From Verrucomicrobiota bacterium (GTDB lineage Bacteria > Verrucomicrobiota > Kiritimatiellia > Kiritimatiellales > Pontiellaceae), in assembly GCA_003532555.1 (NCBI GenBank), contig DOEU01000033.1, forward strand, positions 3,401 to 9,298: a stretch of 5,898 nucleotides of DNA, given 5' to 3'. Every line of letters starts with the position of its first letter. The stretch's first letter is position 1. The position numbers were made by a program, and so were the translations under genes. Below, piece after piece: positions 1-5,898 of this stretch. The notes under the pieces are model-generated. The model ran no database searches and was not told where the DNA came from. It saw only the letters and a list, made by a program, of their open reading frames with translations.

Positions 1-942
1 ACCCAATTTTTCATAATCCGAAGTTTCCACTGGATAGATTCCCGAAAAAACCATCGGGTGAATTTCTTGGAAGCCTGGTAAAGGCGCTTCTACCGGATTT
101 TTTTGATGGGTAAGGGTGTCACCAATTTGAATCTCCGAAGCATCTTTAATATTGGCAATAACGTAGCCAACGGCTCCTTCTTCCAACTGTTTTGCCTTCG
201 TCATTTCTGGTGTGAAAACGCCCACTTCTTTAATCTCATAACTCTGACCCGTGCTCATCACCAACACCCGATCACCTGCTTTCAACATGCCACTAAAAAG
301 CCGCATATAGACCACTACACCCCGAAATGCATCGTATTTAGAATCAAAAACCAATGCCCTTGTTAAATCATCACTTGCATGAACTGGAGCAGGAAAGCGT
401 TCCACCACCGCTTCCAATACCTCTTCCACACCCAACCCCGATTTAGCACTCACTTGCAATGCATCACTCGCATCAATTGCTAAAATATCTTCAATCTGCT
501 GGCTTACTTTCGGAACATCCGCATTCGGTAATTCAATCTTATTCAACACCGGTAAAATTTCTAACTCATTGCCACTCGCTAAATACGTGTTCGAAACCGT
601 TTGTGCTTCCACACCCTGTGCTGCGTCGACCACCAATATAGCTCCTTCACATGCCTCTAAACTTCTTGAGACCTCATAGGAAAAATCTACATGCCCTGGT
701 GTATCAATCAGGTTAAACGTGTAGGTAAGCCCATTTTTTGCCGTATATTCCATCGTTACCGGATGCGCTTTAATCGTGATGCCCCGCTCCCGCTCAAGAT
801 CCATAGAATCGAGCAGTTGTTCTTTCATCTTACGCTGCTCCACGGTTTGTGTTAGCTCAAGCATACGGTCAGCTAATGTCGATTTACCGTGATCAATGTG
901 CGCAATGATACAAAAATTGCGAATGAGGTTTAGTTCTTTCAT
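1..942 (-). CDS. lepA: Elongation factor 4 (LepA), partial: first 314 residues
   Basis: Translational GTPase that binds the ribosome and is proposed to act on stalled or mis-translocated complexes; cytoplasmic or membrane-peripheral. The frame is open from the ATG at 940-942 to the window edge, giving 314 residues of a protein usually about 600 long, so the C-terminal half lies outside. Visible GTPase motifs are G1 AHIDHGKST (residues 14-22), switch I RGITIKA (53-59, Thr56), G3 DTPGH (80-84, His84 as catalytic His), G4 NKIE (134-137) and G5 SAK (165-167). A beta-barrel domain 2 follows from about 190, and the first part of domain III (HPMVFSGIYPVE) closes the fragment. The start was chosen because MKELNLIRNFCIIAHIDHGKS matches the family N-terminus; an in-frame TGA lies at 982-984. 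No good Shine-Dalgarno sits directly upstream. The Asp-to-Glu change in G4 is unusual. The IKAHPVTMEY version of switch I recalls PVC-group LepA. Identity is very secure. Confidence 0.97.
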   Translation of the reverse strand, partial: MKELNLIRNFCIIAHIDHGKSTLADRMLELTQTVEQRKMKEQLLDSMDLERERGITIKAHPVTMEYTAKNGLTYTFNLIDTPGHVDFSYEVSRSLEACEGAILVVDAAQGVEAQTVSNTYLASGNELEILPVLNKIELPNADVPKVSQQIEDILAIDASDALQVSAKSGLGVEEVLEAVVERFPAPVHASDDLTRALVFDSKYDAFRGVVVYMRLFSGMLKAGDRVLVMSTGQSYEIKEVGVFTPEMTKAKQLEEGAVGYVIANIKDASEIQIGDTLTHQKNPVEAPLPGFQEIHPMVFSGIYPVETSDYEKLG

Positions 943-956
943 AAGTCGAAGCGAAG

Positions 957-985
957 AAGCTAACCCAGCCAAACCATGCCGTCAA
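957..985 (-). promoter_or_regulatory. Possible weak sigma-70-like promoter before lepA
   Basis: On the minus strand a TTGACG box (985-980) is followed after 17 bases by TAGCTT (962-957). The -35 box is close to consensus but the -10 box matches only at three positions. A start point about 7 bases further would give a transcript with almost no leader before the lepA ATG at 942, which would fit the absence of a Shine-Dalgarno there. Chance occurrence is quite possible. Confidence 0.2.
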
Positions 986-986
986 G

Positions 987-1017
987 AACCCCTCCTCGCA
1001 AAGCAAGCAGGAGAGTT
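987..1017 (-). terminator. Hairpin immediately after the second sulfatase stop codon
   Basis: On the minus strand, CTCTCCT (1015-1009) can pair with AGGAGGG (996-990) through seven pairs, one of them a T-G wobble. Two further A-T pairs (1016-1017 with 988-987) form past a single bulged G at 989. The loop is 12 bases (1008-997). The hairpin starts at the last base of the TAA stop of the sulfatase operon, the expected place for a terminator. The following bases are CTTGAC, so there is no real T-tract, and termination may be partial or not occur. The 3' arm contains AGGAGG (996-991), which could instead be read as a Shine-Dalgarno for a five-codon ATG reading frame (977-960). Position and pairing are seen; function is inferred. 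Confidence 0.3.
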
Positions 1018-2381
1018 TACATCTTTACGGCTGGAACAGGCTGACCAGCAGCGCGTAATTCAGCAAATAAAGCTACACGCAAGGCACTCGTCAAAGCCGG
1101 TAATTTTTTAGATAGATCAAACGATTCGCTTAGATCCGTTTTTAGGTTAAATAAACCACTGTGGCTCGTTTCCCAATTATGAATCAATTTCCAATAGCCC
1201 AAACGAATTGCCGATGAAGCGGTCTGCAATTCCCATGAATTAAATTTAGGATAATGCCACGTCAGCCCTCGCTCCATGAGTTGTTCAGTGGTTTTTAGAT
1301 CATGCGCATCCAATAATAATGGAGCAAAACTAACTCCATCTATTACTTGAACGGTCTCTAACTGATCCCCGCCTGCCAGTTCATAAAGTGTAGGCAAAAT
1401 ATCGATCCCACTTACTGGCACATCACACTGATCCCCCGCTGCAATGCCCGGGCCGCGAACCACAAAAGGCACTCGAATACCTCCTTCTCGCAGACTCCAT
1501 TTTCCACCGGTTAAGGGGGCATTCATCCGTCGAGGTTTTTTCGATGGAGGCAAGGAGGGAATCGCCCCATTATCCGCCGTAAAGATGACGTATGTATTTT
1601 CTGCCAAACCTAACTCATCCAAGCAATCTAATACCCCTTCGACACTACGATCTAATGCCACCGTCATTGCCCGATAGAGCGCCACCGTTGGATTAGACTC
1701 TTTCATCGGCTGTTGATCAAAATCATAGGGATCGGCCACCACCCACGTATGATTGGCATAGTGCGATATCTGCAAGAAAAAGGAGCTCCCCTCTTTTGCC
1801 ATCTGCTCTAAAAAAGTAACGGATCTTTGCTTTAAGGAATTCGTGAGTTTCGGATCCTCTTGTAATCGAGTTTGGTATTCATCTTTCAGGGCAAATCCAC
1901 CTTCTTTATTCCCCGTCTCTCCATCACTCACATCAAATCCCATCTCCGCGGGATCTCCTAAGATATGCCATTTGCCAAAATGAGCAGCCACATATCTCTC
2001 ATCCACCCGCTTCAAGACCTCTACCAACGTATCTCTATCTTCAAATATTGGTGCCTCTCGAAATAGCTTCTGGACATCCGTCACACCATGGCGTGCCACA
2101 CTCTGCCCCCATTGAATCGAATATCTGGATGGAGAACACACAGGAGCCGCTGCATAGCCCGCCGAAAATCTCATACCCTCTTTTGCCAACCGGACGACTG
2201 CAGGTGTTTCATATCGATCTTGAAAGCGATCTAAAACACGATCATCCATGCAAATCGAAGTTCCTGCCCAGCTTTGATCATCGGTTACAATCAGTACAAA
2301 ATTAGGCTGCGCCTGCTCTGCCCCCAAACTCGTCGAATGAACACTCAACAATAAAAAAATTACTACCATCAGATACTTCAT
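1017..2381 (-). CDS. Secreted S1-family sulfatase, arylsulfatase-A-like (second sulfatase of the operon)
   Basis: Hydrolyses a sulfate ester, most likely on a carbohydrate, outside the cytoplasm. The 454-residue protein starts with a signal peptide (Met1-Lys2, hydrophobic 3-14, cleavage near Gly20/Ala21). Alkaline-phosphatase-like fold motifs are all present: NFVLIVTDDQ with metal ligands Asp34-Asp35; C-S-P-S-R at 82-86, where Cys82 is the formylglycine precursor; FGKWH (135-139), supplying Lys137 and His139; HYANH (207-211); FTADNG (267-272) with Asp270-Asn271; and GGKWSLREGGIRVP (292-305) with Lys294. The C-terminal SAIRLGYWKLI...LFNLKTDLSE block is typical of the family. The Cys-type motif implies maturation by formylglycine-generating enzyme, not the anaerobic radical enzyme used for Ser-type sites. 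Its ATG overlaps the stop of the upstream sulfatase by four bases (ATGA), with AAGGAAGG ten bases before, so the two are coupled. The subfamily looks like S1_16, but substrate and subfamily are not certain. Confidence 0.93.
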   Translation of the reverse strand: MKYLMVVIFLLLSVHSTSLGAEQAQPNFVLIVTDDQSWAGTSICMDDRVLDRFQDRYETPAVVRLAKEGMRFSAGYAAAPVCSPSRYSIQWGQSVARHGVTDVQKLFREAPIFEDRDTLVEVLKRVDERYVAAHFGKWHILGDPAEMGFDVSDGETGNKEGGFALKDEYQTRLQEDPKLTNSLKQRSVTFLEQMAKEGSSFFLQISHYANHTWVVADPYDFDQQPMKESNPTVALYRAMTVALDRSVEGVLDCLDELGLAENTYVIFTADNGAIPSLPPSKKPRRMNAPLTGGKWSLREGGIRVPFVVRGPGIAAGDQCDVPVSGIDILPTLYELAGGDQLETVQVIDGVSFAPLLLDAHDLKTTEQLMERGLTWHYPKFNSWELQTASSAIRLGYWKLIHNWETSHSGLFNLKTDLSESFDLSKKLPALTSALRVALFAELRAAGQPVPAVKM

Positions 2382-3991
2382 TCGCTTAAAGCCTTCCTTA
2401 ACTGTTTTGCCAAATTCTTTTGCTTTTCTGCATGAGATGGAGCTCCGGCTAAATTATGCCATTCATGCGGGTCAGTTAGATGATCATACAACTCTTCGCT
2501 TCCATCTTGATAGCGAATATATCGCCATTGATCAGTACGAATGGTCCAATGTTGATTTAAAAAAGGTTCATTAACCCAGCGTTCATCCAATGACTCGACA
2601 ACCTCCGACTGCATAACCCCCAAAGCGATCCGCTCCCCTTTTTCTTGAGAACCGGGATTTAACAGAGGCTTGATACTGACCCCCACACGTTTGACCTGAT
2701 TGGAGAAAGGTACTGTTAAGTCACACAGCTCAACCAAGGTTGGGTAGATATCAATCAACGAGACTGGTGCATCAACACGGTCACTCTCATCGGACATTCC
2801 AGGAACGCGTACCAATAATGGAATACGCATGCTTTCTTCCCATAAGGCTCCTTTAAAGAGGAATTCTTTTTGACCGAGTTGATACCCATGATCACTCGTA
2901 ACAATAAGAATCGTATTCTTCCATAAATCTTTGGATTTTAACGCATTAACAACTACCCCAATACACTCATCAACCGCACTTACACTAGCTAAGTATGCTT
3001 GAACCCAAGCTCGCAGTCCCTCTTCTTCAGTTTGATAAGAAGAAATCAGTTTTTGATATCGGTAGAACCCCTTATGCGAGGGAGTAAATTGATGTTCTAA
3101 ATATGTATCATCACGGTCATTCTTGCGCTGTACTGGCAACGAAAAAGAGTCTGGTCCATACAATTCAAACCACCGAGAGGGAACATGGAGAGGTGTATGC
3201 GGACGCACAAATCCAATGGCAAAAAAGAACGGCGAAACTGCATCATCCTTAGCGAGTTGATCAATTTTATTTTTAGCCCATATTGCACTTTTCTCATCCG
3301 GCGTCCGATCTCGATCAAATTGATTTTTATACTTAAAAGGTCGAGTGATTCCTGAACTTCGACATACCCACTGCGTATCCAATGAAACATCCGAATTCTC
3401 AAATATTTTATGCAACGGACCAAAAGAACCGTCAATCGGTCCTTCCGAACGGAATGGTTCTGGAACCGTATCCAAAGCAACTCGATTATTCCCATCCCAA
3501 GCTATAGGGCCATAATCTACTTGAAATCCAAATTCATCCCATTCGCGCTTACGGAAATGATGCATAATCTTCCCCGTTCCAAGGACTTGATATCCTGAGG
3601 CTCGGAAAGCATCCATTATAGTTCCCGAATTAGCCAGGTGTATATTTTTCCACCAGACGGTATTGTCATAAAATTTCGAATGATGAGGAGCGATTCCTGT
3701 AAAAAGGGAAGCTCGTGAGGGAGAACATAATGACACGTTTGCATAAGCCCGGGTAAACACAGTTGCAGTTTCTGCAAAGGAATCTAAATTAGGTGTCTGA
3801 ACCTCGGAAATATACTTCTCACTTCTTAGTCCACTACCTAAACGATTTAAATCATCACAAATAATAAGAACAACATTTGGCCGACTAGCTGAAGCTAGAG
3901 AAATATTAAAAAACAGAAAGATAACTGCTAATAGAAATCCAGAATTACTAGATAACTTGGAAGAAGCCCAATTTAATCCAATGTCAGTGAT
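2378..3991 (-). CDS. Secreted S1-family sulfatase, iduronate-2-sulfatase/choline-sulfatase-like; 5' end unresolved
   Basis: Removes sulfate from a sulfated substrate, probably a glycan, outside the cytoplasm. From the first possible start considered (ATC at 3991-3989) it is about 537 residues. The hydrophobic stretch GFLLAVIFLFFNISLASA forms a signal peptide with cleavage after A-S-A. Next come RPNVVLIICDDLN (metal ligands Asp46-Asp47), C-S-P-S-R at about 89-93 with Cys89 as formylglycine precursor, GTGKIMHH (Lys141), RPHTPLHVP (His265), TSDHGYQLG (Asp367-His368) and LFKGALWEESMRIPLL (Lys380). A C-terminal RYQDGSEELYDHLTDPHEWHNLA block closes the domain. The HGYxLG and RPHxP motifs are those of the iduronate-2-sulfatase-like branch, so it is not a recent copy of its neighbour. 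No ATG, GTG or TTG exists in frame between the stop at 4012-4010 and GTG 3760-3758. That GTG would delete the signal peptide and the Asp-Asp metal site, so it is not the true start. Candidates are ATC 3991 (GGAGG nine bases before) and ATT 3982. The frame reaches back into the GH3 gene. Family is secure; start is not. Confidence 0.9.
   Translation of the reverse strand: MTDIGLNWASSKLSSNSGFLLAVIFLFFNISLASASRPNVVLIICDDLNRLGSGLRSEKYISEVQTPNLDSFAETATVFTRAYANVSLCSPSRASLFTGIAPHHSKFYDNTVWWKNIHLANSGTIMDAFRASGYQVLGTGKIMHHFRKREWDEFGFQVDYGPIAWDGNNRVALDTVPEPFRSEGPIDGSFGPLHKIFENSDVSLDTQWVCRSSGITRPFKYKNQFDRDRTPDEKSAIWAKNKIDQLAKDDAVSPFFFAIGFVRPHTPLHVPSRWFELYGPDSFSLPVQRKNDRDDTYLEHQFTPSHKGFYRYQKLISSYQTEEEGLRAWVQAYLASVSAVDECIGVVVNALKSKDLWKNTILIVTSDHGYQLGQKEFLFKGALWEESMRIPLLVRVPGMSDESDRVDAPVSLIDIYPTLVELCDLTVPFSNQVKRVGVSIKPLLNPGSQEKGERIALGVMQSEVVESLDERWVNEPFLNQHWTIRTDQWRYIRYQDGSEELYDHLTDPHEWHNLAGAPSHAEKQKNLAKQLRKALSE
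2392..2399 (-). promoter_or_regulatory. Shine-Dalgarno of the second sulfatase
   Basis: AAGGAAGG on the minus strand ends ten bases before the ATG at 2381-2379. It lies inside the last codons of the upstream sulfatase, whose stop TGA shares the ATGA overlap. Together these support both the chosen start and translational coupling of the pair. Confidence 0.6.
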
Positions 3992-5898
3992 GCTTTTAAC
4001 CCTCCCACTTCAATATAAAAAATACCCGGCTCAAGGTGTATGGCTCCTTTCGAATCCACATAAGAAAGGTGCTCTTCAGGTCGAATATGGAATGAAACGA
4101 TTTTTGTTTCTCCCGGTTCTAAATCGATCTTTTCGAAGTTTTTTAATTTTTTAAGCGGCTGAGTTATTTTTGCCTCAGGATCTATTACATACCAGAGTAA
4201 AGTCTCTTTTCCTTTTCGCTCTCCTGTATTCGTTACATTCACCTTTGCCTCAAGAGTCTCTTCATTAATCTTTAAATCGTGATAGGAAAAGGTCGTGTAG
4301 CTTAAACCATGACCAAACCAATACATTGGAGTTGATTCAATATCTTGATACAATCCACTCCAATTCTTATTACCGACTCTTGCACTCTGATGTTTGTTAT
4401 AAAAGACCGGTATTTGTCCAACTGTTCGAGGGAATGTCATAGCTAATTTGCCTGATGGATTAGCGATTCCAAATATTAGTTTTGCAAGCGCATTGCCTGC
4501 TTCGACACCGGGCTGCCATAGATGCATGATCGCATCTACTTTAGGTTCTAGCAACTGATAGGATATGGGACGGCCACTTCCTACCACAAGTACTATTGGC
4601 TTATCAAATTTCGTGTACTCATCCACTTCTAAGGCATTGTGCAACTGAAGAGACGATCGGGAACCGTTTTCACCACTCATCTTTTTTGTCTCACCTATAC
4701 AGAGAATAATCACATCAGCTTCGTCTGCTCTGTCTACCAGCTCTGATCCCTGATTCAAATGAGCAATCAACCCTTCTTTAATTCCAACTACGTCATTAGT
4801 ATTGCCATGAGCTAACCAAGATCCTAAAAGCGCTTCCTTATCGTTTAGTAAATTTCCACATAAGTAAATTTTTTGACCGGATTCTAAGGGCAGAACATTA
4901 TCATTTTTTAATAATACAGATGACTCAATTGCTAACTGCTCAGCCACCTCACGGTATTCATCTTTTAAATATGGATCTAAAACTTTTTTTGTATACGGGT
5001 TCTCGAAGATCCCTAAACGAAACTTAAGTCTCAGGACATTACGAACAGCGTTATCGATATCAGCTTCATTTATTAATCCATTATCAATCATTTTAGGGAT
5101 CTTTGTGTAAATCTTTGACTCCATATCGATGTCATTTCCACTCTTTAATGCAGCAACACCCCCAACAAGTGGATCGCTCGAAAACCCTTGATTCTTTAAT
5201 TGTTGAATTGCACCCCAATCAGATACTACCGCACCATCAAATCCCCATCTTTTACGAAGAACATCCTTTAAATAAAAGGTATTACAAACGGCCGGAACCC
5301 CATTAATATCATTGAAACCACTCATTACTGTTGCGACGCCCGCATCCACTCCCGCTTTGAAAGGAGGTAAGTATGTCTCCCACATAGAACGATCTGAAAT
5401 GTCGGTATAAGCGTAATCAAGTCCCGCCATCGATTCACTGTAACCAACATAGTGCTTAAGACATGCTGCTAAAGTATCCGGGGCAGTTAGATCCTCACCC
5501 TGATACCCTTTCACAGTTGCAACACAAAATGCAGAATTAACAAAAGGATCTTCACCATATCCCTCAGAGACTCGACCCCAACGCGGATCTCGCGCAACAT
5601 CAACCATTGGTGAAAAGGTCCAGTTAAGTCCCGATGCTGTTGCCTCTGCTGCAGCCATCCTTGCCGCTTCATTCACTAAGTTTGTGTTAAATGAGCAAGC
5701 CTGTGCTATCGAGATAGGATAAACCGTTCGAAACCCATGAATCACATCATATGCGAATAAGAGAGGTATTCCCAATCGAGTTTCTTCAACTGCGACCCTT
5801 TGATACTCATTACGCTTATCTACATCTGCCTGAAAATAAATAAATGAGCCAATTCTTGGGTTAAATAACTGTTTTTTCGTTACAGCATTATTTGGATT
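3973..5898 (-). CDS. Glycoside hydrolase family 3 beta-glucosidase-type enzyme, N-terminus cut off
   Basis: Retaining exo-acting enzyme expected to release beta-linked glucose or related sugars (such as xylose) from the non-reducing end of oligosaccharides, usually in the periplasm. The frame is open from the window edge for 641 residues; the family usually has 720-780, so roughly 80-140 residues including any signal peptide are missing. TTG 5775-5773 is not the start: the upstream codons encode QRVAVEETRLGIPLLFAYDVIHG, a classic GH3 block. Visible in order are SPMVDVARDPRWGRVSEGYGEDP (about 96-118), CLKHYVGYS (146-154), the nucleophile region GFDGAVVSDWGA with Asp227, and ESSVLLKNDNVLPL (325-338). 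The second domain carries CIGETKKMSGENGSRSS with Glu410 as predicted acid/base and ANPSGKLAMTFPR (479-491). YWFGHGLSYTTF (526-537) leads into a C-terminal fibronectin-III-like domain ending at TAA 3975-3973. It resembles BglX-type enzymes. It precedes the two sulfatases and is probably co-transcribed with them. Confidence 0.95.
   Translation of the reverse strand, partial: NPNNAVTKKQLFNPRIGSFIYFQADVDKRNEYQRVAVEETRLGIPLLFAYDVIHGFRTVYPISIAQACSFNTNLVNEAARMAAAEATASGLNWTFSPMVDVARDPRWGRVSEGYGEDPFVNSAFCVATVKGYQGEDLTAPDTLAACLKHYVGYSESMAGLDYAYTDISDRSMWETYLPPFKAGVDAGVATVMSGFNDINGVPAVCNTFYLKDVLRKRWGFDGAVVSDWGAIQQLKNQGFSSDPLVGGVAALKSGNDIDMESKIYTKIPKMIDNGLINEADIDNAVRNVLRLKFRLGIFENPYTKKVLDPYLKDEYREVAEQLAIESSVLLKNDNVLPLESGQKIYLCGNLLNDKEALLGSWLAHGNTNDVVGIKEGLIAHLNQGSELVDRADEADVIILCIGETKKMSGENGSRSSLQLHNALEVDEYTKFDKPIVLVVGSGRPISYQLLEPKVDAIMHLWQPGVEAGNALAKLIFGIANPSGKLAMTFPRTVGQIPVFYNKHQSARVGNKNWSGLYQDIESTPMYWFGHGLSYTTFSYHDLKINEETLEAKVNVTNTGERKGKETLLWYVIDPEAKITQPLKKLKNFEKIDLEPGETKIVSFHIRPEEHLSYVDSKGAIHLEPGIFYIEVGGLKASLTLD
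3989..4005 (-). promoter_or_regulatory. Candidate ribosome-binding site plus ATC start of the first sulfatase
   Basis: GGAGG (4005-4001, within GGGAGGG 4006-4000) lies nine bases upstream of an in-frame ATC (3991-3989), inside the last codons of the GH3 gene. The next in-frame candidate, ATT at 3982-3980, would be 18 bases away, too far for this site. The same bases encode the Gly-Gly of the GH3 C-terminus (VGGLKASLTLD), so the match could be incidental. ATC is a very rare initiator. Confidence 0.25.

Noticed and set aside
103..366. Plus-strand open frame of 87 codons opposite lepA
   Set aside because: It is antisense to well-conserved LepA domain 2 and shows no family resemblance; the same applies to the plus-strand frames at 459-641, 1444-1677, 2048-2305 and 5103-5306.
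896..1111. Plus-strand 71-codon frame spanning the lepA/sulfatase junction
   Set aside because: Most of it is antisense to the lepA start and the sulfatase C-terminus, with no ribosome-binding site or recognisable domain.
3097..3495. 132-codon minus-strand frame inside the first sulfatase
   Set aside because: It overlaps the conserved sulfatase coding region in another frame, has no recognisable motif and a composition rich in Ile, Leu and Arg expected from a shadow frame.
2378..3760. Sulfatase starting at GTG 3760-3758 (460 residues)
   Set aside because: It would remove the signal peptide and the Asp-Asp metal site, which are encoded in the same open frame directly upstream.
1017..3991. 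The two sulfatases as a recent tandem duplication
   Set aside because: They share only the fold-defining motifs; the segments around the catalytic Lys/His and the C-terminal halves are of different subfamily types.
3973..5775. GH3 enzyme starting at TTG 5775-5773 (600 residues)
   Set aside because: The frame stays open to the window edge and the upstream codons encode conserved GH3 sequence (QRVAVEETR before LGIPLLF), so this Leu is internal.
1..5898. CRISPR array, tRNA/rRNA genes, insertion sequence or att site
   Set aside because: Nearly all bases fall in four recognised coding frames; no regularly spaced repeats, transposase motifs or structural RNA signatures were seen.

Overview
The window holds four genes, all on the minus strand, with almost no non-coding DNA. 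In transcription order (high to low coordinates) they are: a glycoside hydrolase family 3 beta-glucosidase-type enzyme (3973 to beyond 5898, N-terminus cut by the window edge); a first secreted sulfatase (2378 to about 3991) of the iduronate-2-sulfatase/choline-sulfatase-like kind; a second secreted sulfatase (1017-2381) of a different, arylsulfatase-A-like kind; and the first 314 codons of lepA, elongation factor 4 (942 down to the left edge).

The first three genes look like one translationally coupled operon. The sulfatase pair overlaps by 4 bases (ATGA), and the upstream sulfatase frame runs into the end of the GH3 gene. Both sulfatases have an export signal and an intact C-S-P-S-R motif, so they are predicted to work outside the cytoplasm after formylglycine-generating enzyme converts the cysteine. 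The likely joint task is desulfation of a sulfated glycan plus release of beta-linked sugars by the GH3 enzyme. The polysaccharide cannot be named from this sequence. lepA is a housekeeping gene 74 bp downstream on the same strand, probably not functionally connected.

The LepA protein carries the 'ITIKAHPVTMEY' version of switch I and its flank, which I associate with the PVC group (Chlamydiae, Verrucomicrobia and relatives). Secreted S1 sulfatases next to GH3 enzymes are typical of marine Verrucomicrobiota, Planctomycetota, Lentisphaerota and Kiritimatiellota. A marine verrucomicrobial or related polysaccharide degrader is the best guess; this is inference, not identification. By eye the GH3 and first sulfatase genes are AT-richer than the second sulfatase and lepA.

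The main anomaly is that the first sulfatase has no ATG, GTG or TTG between its upstream in-frame stop (4010-4012) and codon 3758-3760, which lies inside the conserved catalytic core. The reading frame before that codon clearly encodes a signal peptide and the metal-binding Asp-Asp motif. The true start must be non-canonical (ATC or ATT), or there is a frameshift or sequence error. I found no RNA genes, mobile elements, CRISPR arrays or long repeats, and no clearly new system.
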